A DNA stretch of 64,000 nt, taken from assembly GCF_001425055.1 (NCBI RefSeq), contig NZ_LMDK01000001.1, positions 323,845 through 387,844 on the forward strand. The letters run 5' to 3'. Both the position numbers and the translations under genes were made by a program. This DNA is from Pelomonas sp. Root1237 (GTDB lineage Bacteria > Pseudomonadota > Gammaproteobacteria > Burkholderiales > Burkholderiaceae_C). Numbering within the stretch: position 1 is the first letter of the stretch; every line of letters starts with the position of its first letter. The notes under the pieces are model-generated. The model did not search any database, was not told where the DNA came from, and was given only the letters and a program-made list of their open reading frames with translations. Of the stretch, positions 48,755 through 59,153 are shown piece after piece.

Positions 48755-49161
48755 TGCGGCGCGCTGAATGCCGCACTGCGGGCCGTGAACAACAATGCCT
48801 TGCGCGTTACGAAGTTGAACAAGAAGACGACGCAAGCCGTGGCGAGCTTCGCCGGCAACGGAAAAAGTCCGAGCCGCTGGACCAGGAACCACAGCAGCAC
48901 TTCGGTCAGCAGCAGGCCTGCCATGCCGATCATTGCAAACAACCAGAACTCGTTGCTGCGGTTGCTAAGGCGATGCTGGGTAAATGCATGCCGTGTACTG
49001 AGGGTGTAGACCAACATGAGGCCCAGACTGAACCCCAGGCACGCGGAGATGGGCACATTGATGCCCGCGTGCAAGCTCAATGTGAACACCGAGGTGTCCA
49101 GCACCAGCGCCGCAGCACTGGCCACTGAATAGATCAGAAGCTCTCGCAATGTCGGGGGCAT
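48751..49161 (-). CDS. GtrA family membrane protein (second)
   Basis: The 136-residue protein has four hydrophobic helices; motifs [17 protein letters not shown] and [15 protein letters not shown] match GtrA. It is separate in sequence from the first GtrA (42661-43068), so the cluster has two flippase candidates. It follows the upstream membrane gene after one base. Confidence 0.87.
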   Translation of the reverse strand: MPPTLRELLIYSVASAAALVLDTSVFTLSLHAGINVPISACLGFSLGLMLVYTLSTRHAFTQHRLSNRSNEFWLFAMIGMAGLLLTEVLLWFLVQRLGLFPLPAKLATACVVFLFNFVTRKALLFTARSAAFSAPQ

Positions 49162-49162
49162 G

Positions 49163-51046
49163 TCAGGCTTGGTGAGCAGTCAGCTGAGAGCAGGTGTAGA
49201 GCACGTAGGTTTGCGGCAGGTCCCGTTGAGCTGGCGGTTGCCAAGTGGCAAGAGGCTGCGGCTTGAGTCGATTCATGAGGACAAGAAAATCGGGTGCGTC
49301 TGGTTGAAGGCACAGGGTCACCAGTCGTTGTTCCGTGGGCATGTCGCAGTAAGAGAGAGCGACACGATCCCTGCCTAGCACGGCACCAGCCCTGCATTTC
49401 TTGCGATCCTCGTCGATCAAACGATATGCCTCCCGGCGAGGTCCGTATATCAACGCGGTATCTCGGTTGAATAGCACGCCCGCCCCTTGCTGCTGGGAGT
49501 AATGGCTGGATCGCTCAAGCAGCCCCCACACCGGAACCAGTTGGTTTGGCCAGTAGACGGTTGCTTGTATGGGGATGTGCGCGTTGAAGGGATGGACGGA
49601 CGTCGGAGGTGATTCAACGGCCCTCACGAGGTCGGGCCTTTGATCCCAGCTCATCAACGATGCGAGTACCAGCAAAGCGCTGGCGCTTGCCGCGAGCAGT
49701 GCTCCTGACTGCCGCCTGCTTGCCACGAACAGCAAGGCTGCAAAGCACGGCGCGACCACCGTTGGGAAGGCCGCAAACTTGATGAATCGATCGCCCCAGC
49801 CGGCATTGGGAAACTGCCAAGCCTGTTGTTGCAGCAAGTCGTCCAGTTGGTAGACGGACAGGCCTATGGTGCAAAGCAGGATGGTTGAGCATGACAGAAC
49901 AATCGTGGTGCGCGAGACGTGGCGCAAGCGCCATGCCGCCGCCGAGGTTAGCGCCCAAAGCAGCAGCGTTGCGCCACCGTGAGAGGTTCCGATATGCGAG
50001 TTGAGCAATGCAAGTGCGAGGGCGCAGGAACTTGCTTTCCAAAGCCCCCCAAGTTGCCAAAGTCTGGCAATCAACCACGGCGCCAGCGCCATGGCCATCA
50101 GGTGGGCAATCCAATGTGCACGCCAGACCTGCAACTGTGTAAGAAGCACCGAATGCCAGGCATCCACCCCGAACGCTGCGAGGCTCAGCAATCCCACAGT
50201 CGTGATGACGACTGCAAAAAGCAGTCGTGTCCAGGCATCGGAAGGGCGAAGCCGGGCTGAAGAGACGAGGACGCCGAGATCCAGCACAACGGTAAAACCA
50301 TCGGCGAGCGTCCAGTTGCCCAGAGCCACCTCACTGTTGCCTGTGTCTACCAACGACCACCAGTACGGGTCATAGGCCTTCAGCAATCCATTCCACGGAG
50401 AGACGCCTGCCACGCTCAGTATGGGGGCGATGGGAATCGCACAGAGAAGCCACAACCAGCGGCGGTCGGCCGCGGCGAGATAGCACCAGCTCAACGCCAG
50501 GATGGGCAATGTCATCAGTGGATGAAACACCACTGCCAACATTTGCAATGCCAAGGCAGCGCCTTTTTGATTCGCCAGCAATGCCACCAAACTCCAGAGC
50601 AGCAAGGGTTCGGCAAAGCTGCGCGCGGTGACAAATGGCTCGCCGTAGCTGAATACCCAGCCGCCGCCATAGATGGGCGACATCACTGAAAACGCGAGCA
50701 GGCCCCAGAGGCGACAGGCCTTGGTGGCGTCAAATCGCTTCAACAGCATCCATACTGCGCCAGCCATGAGCAGCCAGCTGGTGAGCAGCACGCTGATGTG
50801 GGAGGCCGCCTGCCCCAGGTGCACATAGAGCGGCGCCATCACATGGGCGTAGATGGAGTATTGGTCCTGCGAGCCAGCAGCGAAAAAGACGTCGTGGCCA
50901 AGCTGAGGTGCGCGGGAGTGCAAAAGCGCCTGCCCAAAATACAAGACGCCGTCGTGCCACAGGCCTTGATACGGATGCGCCAGAAGCGTCCAGGCGAAAA
51001 TGGAAAACACCGCAGACAGCAAATACAGACGACTCTGCGTGAGCAT
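49163..51046 (-). CDS. Large multi-spanning membrane protein, GT-C-like, function unknown
   Basis: The 627-residue protein has about 12 hydrophobic segments. An early loop GLWHDGVLYFGQALLHSRAPQLGHDVF has acidic residues like GT-C enzymes, and a soluble C-terminal region (residues 480-627) has several Cys (DRKKCRAGAV, LSYCDMP, CLQPD). I do not recognise the exact family. By eye its codons are less GC-biased than the flanks. It heads the nine-gene glycan cluster after the pilA terminator. Confidence 0.7.
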   Translation of the reverse strand: MLTQSRLYLLSAVFSIFAWTLLAHPYQGLWHDGVLYFGQALLHSRAPQLGHDVFFAAGSQDQYSIYAHVMAPLYVHLGQAASHISVLLTSWLLMAGAVWMLLKRFDATKACRLWGLLAFSVMSPIYGGGWVFSYGEPFVTARSFAEPLLLWSLVALLANQKGAALALQMLAVVFHPLMTLPILALSWCYLAAADRRWLWLLCAIPIAPILSVAGVSPWNGLLKAYDPYWWSLVDTGNSEVALGNWTLADGFTVVLDLGVLVSSARLRPSDAWTRLLFAVVITTVGLLSLAAFGVDAWHSVLLTQLQVWRAHWIAHLMAMALAPWLIARLWQLGGLWKASSCALALALLNSHIGTSHGGATLLLWALTSAAAWRLRHVSRTTIVLSCSTILLCTIGLSVYQLDDLLQQQAWQFPNAGWGDRFIKFAAFPTVVAPCFAALLFVASRRQSGALLAASASALLVLASLMSWDQRPDLVRAVESPPTSVHPFNAHIPIQATVYWPNQLVPVWGLLERSSHYSQQQGAGVLFNRDTALIYGPRREAYRLIDEDRKKCRAGAVLGRDRVALSYCDMPTEQRLVTLCLQPDAPDFLVLMNRLKPQPLATWQPPAQRDLPQTYVLYTCSQLTAHQA

Positions 51047-51242
51047 TACCAGTTCTTAAGGCAAGGATAGGTGCGAATGCATCCTGGTTGCGAGAGCAGG
51101 CTGGGCGACGCACGAGATGCGCGCTGCTGGTTTGTGCTCAAGGGCCAGATACGCTTAATAGTCTCTTGTGGCGCACTCATTCGAAAAGTCGAATGGAAGT
51201 GGCGGGCCAACTGTTCAAAAGCGCATCGCGAATCCGGCGTAA

Positions 51243-51270
51243 AAGCGAAAACAGGGGCCGCAGCCCCTGT
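51243..51270 (-). terminator. Rho-independent terminator after pilA
   Basis: On the minus strand the stem ACAGGGGC/GCCCCTGT (51263-51270 with 51251-51258, 4-base loop) is followed by TTTTCGCTTTT. It separates pilA from the glycan cluster, though readthrough is possible. Confidence 0.82.
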
Positions 51271-51290
51271 CAATATCAGCGGTTCGGAAA

Positions 51291-51734
51291 TCAGCTGTTG
51301 TTCTTAATCAGGGCTGCGGTCACGGCGGCGGGCATGTTCGTGGACGTAATCGCCCAGGAAATGTTCGCCTCGTTCACCGTCGGCGTGAGCACGATGGTGC
51401 CTGCCGAACTGTTGCCCATCGCGCTGGCGGGAACGTTGGCGGTGATGACGCCATCCGCGACAGCGACGGAGGAAACCAGCGCAGTGGCCATGGTCGGAGG
51501 AACGCCGTTTGCGCCAAGATCGCAGGTGGTCAACACGCCACCGGCTTCCTGTGCGCAAAGGGCCACGCCAGTCTTGTAGCTGTCCAGGCTGGTCAAGGCA
51601 GACGCTGCTTTGGACTTGGACGTGTAGTCCTTGTACTGCGGAATCGCCACAGCAGCCAGGATGCCGATGATGGCCACGACGATCATCAGTTCGATCAGGG
51701 TGAAGCCTTGTTGGGCGCGTGCTTTCAGGTTCAT
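51291..51734 (-). CDS. pilA: Type IV major pilin
   Basis: ATG 51734 gives 147 residues with a short leader cleaved at [27 protein letters not shown], with E15 as the mature Glu5. The Cys pair [12 protein letters not shown] sits in the middle, and the end is TAALIKNNS with a C-terminal Ser. Secretin-assembly genes are not adjacent. A sigma-54 promoter lies 51 bases upstream and a terminator downstream. It forms the type IV pilus for twitching, adhesion or DNA uptake. Confidence 0.95.
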   Translation of the reverse strand: MNLKARAQQGFTLIELMIVVAIIGILAAVAIPQYKDYTSKSKAASALTSLDSYKTGVALCAQEAGGVLTTCDLGANGVPPTMATALVSSVAVADGVITANVPASAMGNSSAGTIVLTPTVNEANISWAITSTNMPAAVTAALIKNNS

Positions 51735-51784
51735 GTCAGTACTCCAGCGAGTGTGAGTGGTGGGAGGAGGGCACACCCCCTGAA

Positions 51785-51800
51785 TGCAGGGGCCGTGCCA
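51785..51800 (-). promoter_or_regulatory. Sigma-54 promoter of pilA
   Basis: On the minus strand TGGCACGGCCCCTGCA matches the -24/-12 consensus TGGCACG-N4-TTGCA in all key GG and GC positions. It lies 51 bases before the pilA start. PilA promoters are often RpoN-dependent through PilR. Confidence 0.85.
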
Positions 51801-51975
51801 GCTTTTTCAGGCCCTCAAACTGTGCGAAAGCGCACGGCTGAGGTGGTTGAGTCGCCAGATCTGACAAAAAACGTCACTTCGAGCTGACGCGTTCTGTCAT
51901 TGCAGCGTGGCGGGCCGAGAAACGTCAGGCGAAAAAATGGCGCCGCAGGGCGCCAGACTCGATCGCAAGGCGGGC

Positions 51976-52761
51976 TCAAAGTTCCATTTCCTGGCCGGCC
52001 TGCAGCGCGCTGATCCGATGGGGACTGTTCAAGGCCTGCACGCCTTGCATGACGGCTTCGACCTCGCCGGGCTTGATGTGGGTGATGCGCACGTCGACGC
52101 TGCCGGCCAGATGGGTCAATTCGCGGCCCAGCTCCGCCGGATGAAGATGCTGGCTGACGTGGGCCACCTCGGCCTCGTCGTCGCTGAAGGCCGTCTCGAT
52201 GACGAGATGGGACAGGCGCAGGTCGGCCAGGCGCCGCCACAGGGCCGGGTTGGGGCCGGTATCGCCGGTGAAAACCCAGTGCGCGTGGCCGCTCGCGGTG
52301 CCGGCATCGACGGCGAAACCGACGGCCGGCACGGTGTGGGCTGCCGGCAGCACTTCGATGAGGCGGCCTCCCAGGTCGACGCGGTCGCCGATCTGGAAGG
52401 GGTGCAGGCTCAGCACCGGCGCCTCGCGGCTGGGCAGGACGGTGAAATCGGGCCAGATCACGCCATTGAAGATGTGCTGGCGCAGGGCGGCCAGCGTCTC
52501 GGGCAGGCCGTGGACCTGGATGGGCGGGCGGCCCGCCGCGGCGCGCAGGCGCAGCACCGCATCAGCCAGCAACGGGATGCCGAGCACATGATCCAGATGG
52601 GAGTGGCTGAGCAGGATGTGGTCGACGGCGGCCAGCGCATCCAGCGGCAGGTCACCCACGCCGGTGCCGGCGTCGATGAGGACATCGTCGTCCAGCAGGA
52701 AGGCAGTGGTCTTGTAGCCGGCGGCAATGGCGCCGGAGCAGCCCAGGACGCGGATGTTCAT
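51976..52761 (-). CDS. Metallo-beta-lactamase fold enzyme, class II cyclic nucleotide phosphodiesterase-like
   Basis: The 261-residue protein has IRVLGCSGAIAAGYKTTAFLLDDDVLIDAGTG, HSHLDHVLGIPLL (metal motif), FTGDTGPNP and C-terminal RITHIKPGE. The opening and HSHLDH form match class II 3',5'-cAMP phosphodiesterases, which hydrolyse cAMP or cGMP. It may balance the cyclases at 18094-22401. It is the last gene of the FHA/phosphatase/kinase side. Confidence 0.82.
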   Translation of the reverse strand: MNIRVLGCSGAIAAGYKTTAFLLDDDVLIDAGTGVGDLPLDALAAVDHILLSHSHLDHVLGIPLLADAVLRLRAAAGRPPIQVHGLPETLAALRQHIFNGVIWPDFTVLPSREAPVLSLHPFQIGDRVDLGGRLIEVLPAAHTVPAVGFAVDAGTASGHAHWVFTGDTGPNPALWRRLADLRLSHLVIETAFSDDEAEVAHVSQHLHPAELGRELTHLAGSVDVRITHIKPGEVEAVMQGVQALNSPHRISALQAGQEMEL

Positions 52762-52926
52762 GCGGTGCGTGGCTCGGAATGGGTGGCTCGCATCAGGCGA
52801 GGCCGAGCCAAGAATGTACGCACCCGCCCCGTGGGTCGGACGGTCGGATTACCGAGTTGGGGGTGTCGCTATCGTGAGGAAGTCACAGCAGCCGCGAAGG
52901 CCGCGGCCGGTCTGGACTTCGGGCGA

Positions 52927-53577
52927 TCAACCCTGGATGAACTGCATCTGCGTGCCGGCCAGCTCGATCAGGTCGCCGGTGCGGAGTGCAATCGATTCGC
53001 CCGTCAGCGGGATGCCGTTGACGCTGGGGCGCTGGTTACCTTCGACGTGGGCGAAGACATAACCGGTGGGGCGCTTGGTGATGGAGGCGACCTGCACGCC
53101 GGGCTTGCCCAGCGTGGTGACGACCTTGGTCAGCGCGACCTCGCGGCCGGCGGCGGCGCCGGTCAGCACCTTGATGGAGGCCGGGCCGATGGCGGCCGCA
53201 CCCAGCGAGCCGAAGTTGGAGCCCAGGCCCAGGCTCGGCGGCGCGCCGGAACCGGGCTTGAGGATCATGGTCTTCTCGTAGTCGCCGCCGTCGTTCAGCA
53301 GGAACTTGATCTTGTACTTGCCGATTTCGACCGTGTCGTTGTCGGCCAGCAGCTGCTTCTTGATCGCCTTGCCGTTGATGTACGTGCCGTTGGTGGAATT
53401 GAGGTCTTCAATGAAGACGTCGGCGCCGACCATCTGCAGCACGGCGTGTTCGCCGCTGACCGCGAGATTGTCGATGACGATGTCGTTGTAGGGACGTCGA
53501 CCGAGGGTGGTCTTGTCCTTGGTGATCTGCACCTCCTTGATCACGACGCCGTCGAGCGAAACCACCAGTTTGCCCAT
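52927..53577 (-). CDS. FHA-domain protein
   Basis: The 216-residue protein has an N-terminal FHA domain (TTLGRRPYNDIVIDNLAVSGEHAVLQ, EDLNSTNGTYING) that binds phosphothreonine. A second, weaker FHA-like region (TTLGKPGVQVASITKRPTGYVFAHVEG) follows. It lies 52 bases after the PP2C phosphatase in a kinase-phosphatase-FHA set. It probably reads the phosphorylation state set by the other two. Confidence 0.92.
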   Translation of the reverse strand: MGKLVVSLDGVVIKEVQITKDKTTLGRRPYNDIVIDNLAVSGEHAVLQMVGADVFIEDLNSTNGTYINGKAIKKQLLADNDTVEIGKYKIKFLLNDGGDYEKTMILKPGSGAPPSLGLGSNFGSLGAAAIGPASIKVLTGAAAGREVALTKVVTTLGKPGVQVASITKRPTGYVFAHVEGNQRPSVNGIPLTGESIALRTGDLIELAGTQMQFIQG

Positions 53578-53629
53578 TTATGACCTCAAGTTCTGTTGTA
53601 CGTGCCCTGACTTTGCATGGGGTAGCAAG

Positions 53630-54427
53630 TCAGTTGCCGCCGCGTCGACCGAAGGGCCACCAGCCCCGTCCTTCGGTACGTTGGCGTCCTTCTGCGCGGG
53701 CCAGGATGAGCGCGATGTTATCGCGACCGCCGCTGTCATTGGCTGCGTTGATCAGTGCGCGTGCAGCTTCGGGCAAGGCCGGATTGCCGTTGAGCAGGTT
53801 GGCGAGGCTGTCATCGTCGAGCATGTCGGACAGGCCGTCGGAGCACAACAGGTAGGTGTCGCCCGGCTGGACCTCGTGCAGATGGAGCTCCATCAGCACC
53901 GTGTCCTCGACGCCGACAGCGCGCGTGACGAGGTTCTTGTTGCTGGAAAACGCGGCTTCTTCGACGGTCAGCAGACCGGCGTCGATCTGCTCCTGCAGCA
54001 GCGAGTGGTCGCGCGTGATCTGCGTCAGACGGCCGGCGCGCAGCCGGTAGGCGCGCGAGTCGCCGACATGGCCGAGCAGCAGGCCTTCGGGGCGGAAGAC
54101 GCCCAGCACCAGCGTCGTGCCCATGCCGGCATAGCGCGGGTTGGTGTTGGCGGCGTTGAAGATGGCGCGGTTGGCGTTGTCCACGCAGATGTCCATGGCG
54201 CGCTTGACCTCGCCGGCCCGGGCCTCGCGGCCGGCGTCCTTGAGCCAGCGGCCCAGCTCGGAACTGACGAAGCTGGTCAGCATCTGGCTGGCCACTTCGC
54301 CGGCGTTGTAGCCGCCCATGCCGTCGGCCAGCACGGTCAGGCCTGCGGCCTCGTCCAGGGCGACCGAATCCTCATTGTTGTCGCGCGCACGTCCCACGTC
54401 GGTGGCGCTGAAGAACTCCAGGGTCAT
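53630..54427 (-). CDS. PP2C-type serine/threonine phosphatase
   Basis: ATG 54427 overlaps the kinase stop as ATGA. The 265-residue protein has the metal-binding Asp motifs RDNNEDS, VLADGMGGYNAGE, GHVGDSRAYRL, LCSDGLSDML and GGRDNIALIL. It should reverse phosphorylation by the adjacent kinase. A basic C-terminus ends in RRGGN. No membrane segment is seen. Confidence 0.95.
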   Translation of the reverse strand: MTLEFFSATDVGRARDNNEDSVALDEAAGLTVLADGMGGYNAGEVASQMLTSFVSSELGRWLKDAGREARAGEVKRAMDICVDNANRAIFNAANTNPRYAGMGTTLVLGVFRPEGLLLGHVGDSRAYRLRAGRLTQITRDHSLLQEQIDAGLLTVEEAAFSSNKNLVTRAVGVEDTVLMELHLHEVQPGDTYLLCSDGLSDMLDDDSLANLLNGNPALPEAARALINAANDSGGRDNIALILARAEGRQRTEGRGWWPFGRRGGN

Positions 54428-55563
54428 GAGGCTTGCGGTGGCTCGTGGGGCTCGGCAGAGGAGCAAGGATTCTGCCCTGCTTCCTCAGGCGCCAAGCGCA
54501 GTGTTTGTGCGAAGGCCGCATCCTGGGGGGAAGCCACTGCAGCCGTTTCGGGCGCAGCGGGTTCGGCCTGCAGGCCGAGCACGAGCACGGCTTCGAGATC
54601 ACGAGCCATCTGCTCGCCGTCGGCGTAGCGCAGCTCGGGGCGCTTCTCCAGCGCCAGGGCCAGCACCAGGGCGAGGGCCTCGGGCAGGCTGGGGCGGTGG
54701 ATGCGGATATCGGGTGCAGGCTCGGTCGCAATTTGTTGCATCAGCCGCGCCATGGACTCGCTCTGGTGGGGCAGTGCGCCGCTGAGCAATTGGTAGAGCA
54801 GCACGCCCAGGGAATAGAGGTCGCTGCGGCCGTCCACCGTCAGGCCGGCAAGTTGCTCTGGAGACATGAAGGACGGCGTGCCCAGCACGAGGCCGGTGCG
54901 GGTGCGGCTGCCGTCGCCAACGCGGGCAATGCCGAAGTCCATCAGCTTCAGGCTGCCGTTGATGCGGTCCAGCATGACATTGGCAGGCTTGATGTCGCGG
55001 TGCACCACGCCTTGGCTGTGGGCATAGGCCAGGGCCCGCGCCAGCCGCGCGCCGATCTGCACGACTTCGCGAGCGGGCAGCAGCTGGCCGGCCTTGGTGA
55101 AGCTGCTCAGGTCGCGGCCGAGCACGTATTCGAGGGCGATCCAGGCGTCAGCACCGTCCTGGCCGGCATCGACGACCTGCAGGATGTCTGGATGTTCCAG
55201 CTGGCCGGCTGCACGCGCCTCGCGCATGAAGCGCTCGCGCACGTCCGCCAGGTCTTCGGCCGAGAATTCGCGGCTCAGCGCGAGGCGCTTGATGGCGACC
55301 TGGCGGCCCGTTGAGCGTTGCGTGGCCTTGTAGACCACGGCCATCGCGCCGCGGCCGATCTCGGCACCGAGTTCGAAATCGCGCAGGTCGGGGGGCGGCT
55401 GTGCGGCCCTGACCTGCGGCGTGGACGCGCCGGGGCCTTGAGTCTGCTGCACGGTCGGCAGGGCCGACGGATCGCCGTACGGTGAGCCAGCAGGATCGGG
55501 CACCCGACCGATGAGGCGCTGCCAAAAGCTGCCTGCCTTGCCGGATTTGCCGCCGCTTGCCAT
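54424..55563 (-). CDS. Cytosolic serine/threonine protein kinase
   Basis: ATG 55563 gives 379 residues. Kinase motifs are GRGAMAVVY (P-loop), VAIKRLA with K92, HRDIKPANV (188-196), DFGIAR (209-214) and GTPSFMSPEQ. The C-terminal 50 residues are low-complexity (QAEPAAPETAAVASPQD) and lack a membrane helix. A PP2C phosphatase and FHA protein follow. Similar sets often control type VI secretion, but no T6SS genes are here. Confidence 0.95.
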   Translation of the reverse strand: MASGGKSGKAGSFWQRLIGRVPDPAGSPYGDPSALPTVQQTQGPGASTPQVRAAQPPPDLRDFELGAEIGRGAMAVVYKATQRSTGRQVAIKRLALSREFSAEDLADVRERFMREARAAGQLEHPDILQVVDAGQDGADAWIALEYVLGRDLSSFTKAGQLLPAREVVQIGARLARALAYAHSQGVVHRDIKPANVMLDRINGSLKLMDFGIARVGDGSRTRTGLVLGTPSFMSPEQLAGLTVDGRSDLYSLGVLLYQLLSGALPHQSESMARLMQQIATEPAPDIRIHRPSLPEALALVLALALEKRPELRYADGEQMARDLEAVLVLGLQAEPAAPETAAVASPQDAAFAQTLRLAPEEAGQNPCSSAEPHEPPQAS

Positions 55564-55573
55564 GCGGTCGATC

Positions 55574-56269
55574 TTAGGCGGCCTCGCGCTTGCTGCGGCG
55601 GGCCAGCGCCATGCCAACGACGACGACCAGGACCGCGCAGCTGATGCTGACGGCGTAGTCCAGGCCATGCATATGCGCCTCGAACCACTCGTGCACGGCC
55701 GCATCGGTCGTCGCCATCTCGCCGGCGACGAAGCCCAGCAGGGCGGCCCCCAGCGTGATGATGACCGGGAAGCGCTCCATCAGCTTCAACAGCAGCGTGC
55801 TGCCGAAGATGATGAGTGGGATGGACAGGCCCAGGCCGATGATGAGCAGCATCAGGCGGGCGCCCTCGGGCGCGCTGTTGGCGGCGGCCGCGACGGCGAT
55901 GACGTTGTCCAGGCTCATGACGAGGTCGGCGATCAGGATGGTGCGCACGGCCGTCCACAGATTGCCGCTGGCGTGCACGTCGGCGTCGTCTTCGCTGTCG
56001 GCCAGCAGCTGGATGCCGATCCACAGCAGCAGCACGGCGCCGATCAGCTTCAGCCAGGGCAGCTGCAGCAACTGCACGGCGAACAGCGTCAGCACGACAC
56101 GCAGCAGGATGGCAGCGCCGCTGCCGAAGACGATGGCCTTCTTCTGCTGGCTGTGCGGCAGATTGCGCGAGGCCAGCGCAATGACGACGGCGTTGTCGCC
56201 GGACAGCAGGATATTGACCCAGATGATCTTCAGCAGCGCGATGAAGAAGGCGGCGTTCAGCAGGTCCAT
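55574..56269 (-). CDS. TerC family integral membrane protein
   Basis: The 231-residue protein has seven or eight hydrophobic segments and TerC/YjbE signatures: IWVNILLSGDNAVVIALA and ILIADLVMSLDNVIAVA with paired Asp-Asn. TerC proteins are linked to metal (Mn) efflux or exoenzyme metallation. It lies 10 bases before the kinase, so transcription may continue into the phospho-signalling genes. Confidence 0.9.
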   Translation of the reverse strand: MDLLNAAFFIALLKIIWVNILLSGDNAVVIALASRNLPHSQQKKAIVFGSGAAILLRVVLTLFAVQLLQLPWLKLIGAVLLLWIGIQLLADSEDDADVHASGNLWTAVRTILIADLVMSLDNVIAVAAAANSAPEGARLMLLIIGLGLSIPLIIFGSTLLLKLMERFPVIITLGAALLGFVAGEMATTDAAVHEWFEAHMHGLDYAVSISCAVLVVVVGMALARRSKREAA

Positions 56270-56348
56270 GGCAGGCTCGGTGTTGGTCGCCCGAGTGTCG
56301 GTCCGCCCGGGCGGGCTGCGTCTGCGTGCAACTACGCAGGCAGCAAAG

Positions 56349-56375
56349 GAAAAGGGCCGTTCAGTGAACGGCCCT
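56349..56375 (-). terminator. Terminator after sucD
   Basis: AGGGCCGTTCA (56353-56363) pairs perfectly with TGAACGGCCCT (56365-56375). On the minus strand it continues into TTTTCC. It ends the recA-recX-DUF2889-sucCD transcript before terC. Confidence 0.88.
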
Positions 56376-56398
56376 CGAATTGCTCACGGAGAGCAGGC

Positions 56399-57292
56399 TC
56401 AGAGCAGGGCCTTGAGCAGCTTGGCCATCTCGGATGGGTTGCGCGTGACCGTGAAGCCACACTCTTCCATGATGGCGAGCTTGGCATCGGCCGTGTCGGC
56501 GCCGCCGGAGATCAGCGCGCCGGCGTGGCCCATGCGCTTGCCGGGGGGCGCCGTGACGCCGGCGATGAAGCCGACGATGGGCTTCTTCATGTTGGCCTTG
56601 CACCAGCGCGCGGCTTCCGCCTCGTCCGGGCCGCCGATCTCGCCGATCATGATGACGGCGTCGGTGTCCGGGTCGTCGTTGAAGGCCTTCATCACGTCGA
56701 TGTGCTTCAGGCCGTTGATCGGGTCGCCACCGATGCCGACGGCCGACGACTGGCCCAGGCCGATCTCGGTCAGCTGCGCCACGGCTTCATAGGTCAGCGT
56801 GCCGGAGCGTGATACGACGCCGATGCGGCCCTTGCGGTGGATGTGGCCGGGCATGATGCCGATCTTGATTTCTTCCGGCGTGATCAGGCCGGGGCAGTTG
56901 GGGCCCAGCAGCAGCGTGCGCTTGCCGCCAGCGGCTTCCTTGGCCTTCATCTTGTTGCGCACTTCCAGCATGTCCCGGACGGGGATGCCTTCGGTGATGC
57001 AGATCGCCAGGTCCAGGTCGGCTTCGACGGCTTCCCAGATCGCGGCGGCGGCACCGGCGGGCGGCACGTAGATGACGGAGACGGTCGCGCCAGTCTGGCC
57101 AGCGGCTTCCTTGACGGTCGCGTAGATGGGGATCTCGCTGAACTTCTCGCCGGCCTTCTTCGGGTTCACGCCCGCGACGAAGGCGTTCTTGCCGTTGGCA
57201 TAGGCCTGGCAGCCCAGGGTATGGAACTGGCCGGTCTTGCCGGTGATGCCCTGGGTGATGACCTTGGTGTCTTTGTTGATGTAGATGGACAT
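56399..57292 (-). CDS. sucD: Succinyl-CoA ligase subunit alpha
   Basis: The 297-residue protein has the CoA-binding Rossmann start [38 protein letters not shown] and [25 protein letters not shown]. The active-site His is the one in [21 protein letters not shown]. Works with SucC in the TCA cycle to make ATP or GTP. It follows sucC after 21 bases. Full length. Confidence 0.97.
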   Translation of the reverse strand: MSIYINKDTKVITQGITGKTGQFHTLGCQAYANGKNAFVAGVNPKKAGEKFSEIPIYATVKEAAGQTGATVSVIYVPPAGAAAAIWEAVEADLDLAICITEGIPVRDMLEVRNKMKAKEAAGGKRTLLLGPNCPGLITPEEIKIGIMPGHIHRKGRIGVVSRSGTLTYEAVAQLTEIGLGQSSAVGIGGDPINGLKHIDVMKAFNDDPDTDAVIMIGEIGGPDEAEAARWCKANMKKPIVGFIAGVTAPPGKRMGHAGALISGGADTADAKLAIMEECGFTVTRNPSEMAKLLKALL

Positions 57293-57313
57293 GTCTGATT
57301 CCTCTGGGCGGGC

Positions 57314-58474
<1,161 letters not shown>

Positions 58475-58499
58475 GGCTGGGTCTCTCGGGTCGGGGAAG

Positions 58500-59153
58500 T
58501 CAGGATTCGGAAGTGGCCGGCTGGGCAGCGGTTTGTTGATGCCAGCGGGGATAGAACTTGGCGACGGTCACGCTGTCGCGGCGCAGTGCGTGGCAACGGT
58601 CGAGCTGGAAGGGCGGATTGCCGGCGGCGTCGCCTTCGCGAGACGGCGACGGGCCGCCCCTAGGCGTCTCAGCCCCCTCGAGGGGCAGCGCCGAAGGCGC
58701 GTGGGGGCTCTCACGTGTATCGATGACGGAGCCAGCCATGGCCTGGATGACGGCCGTCGGCAAGATCTGGCACAGCTCGGTGACGTGGGTGCAGCCGCGC
58801 GTGCCGCCGAGGCGTTCGCCGACGGCCTGCCGGAAGCCCTTCATCAGGTTCAGGCCGATGAGGCGGGCATAGGCATTGCCATGGTGGTCGCAGGCGCCGG
58901 GATACGGCATCCACAGCGTCTCGGAACGGGCTGCGGTGATGGTGAGCGTCGCGTCCACGGTCAGATGCAGGTGCATCTCGTGGATAGGCTGGCCGGCCTT
59001 GCGCGGCACGCCCGCCAGTGGCACGTCATGCGTCTTGGTGTCTGTCAGGCTGGCTTCGACGTCGAACAAGCCGTCATCACGCGCGAACACCTGCACATCG
59101 AGGGCGCGGCGATGCAGCGGGCGGCGCGGGACGGACGGGTGGGCGACAGGCAT
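58500..59153 (-). CDS. DUF2889 protein carrying an in-frame palindromic insertion
   Basis: ATG 59153 gives 217 residues. DUF2889 blocks are [43 protein letters not shown], and [28 protein letters not shown] foreign-looking stretch at residues about 148-174 ([19 protein letters not shown]) is translated from a palindromic element. The family is unknown in function but sits between recX and sucC in many Burkholderiales. The insertion is in frame, so the protein may still work. Confidence 0.82.
   Translation of the reverse strand: MPVAHPSVPRRPLHRRALDVQVFARDDGLFDVEASLTDTKTHDVPLAGVPRKAGQPIHEMHLHLTVDATLTITAARSETLWMPYPGACDHHGNAYARLIGLNLMKGFRQAVGERLGGTRGCTHVTELCQILPTAVIQAMAGSVIDTRESPHAPSALPLEGAETPRGGPSPSREGDAAGNPPFQLDRCHALRRDSVTVAKFYPRWHQQTAAQPATSES
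58631..58709. repeat. Palindromic repeat-like element inside the DUF2889 gene
   Basis: AGCCCCC (58671-58677) and GGGGGCT (58703-58709) form an outer stem; GCGCC (58688-58692) and GGCGC (58696-58700) an inner one. Nearby, CGCCTTCGCGAGACGGCG is another palindrome-like block. The style is of REP-like elements common in Burkholderiales, here inserted without breaking the frame. I found no second copy in the window. Confidence 0.6.

Noticed and set aside
51907-53583. 558-codon plus-strand frame across the MBL and FHA genes
   Set aside because: It spans two real genes and their gap on the other strand and shows no domain.
56270-56348. Manganese (yybP-ykoY) riboswitch before terC
   Set aside because: The gap is short and lacks the conserved loops of that riboswitch.
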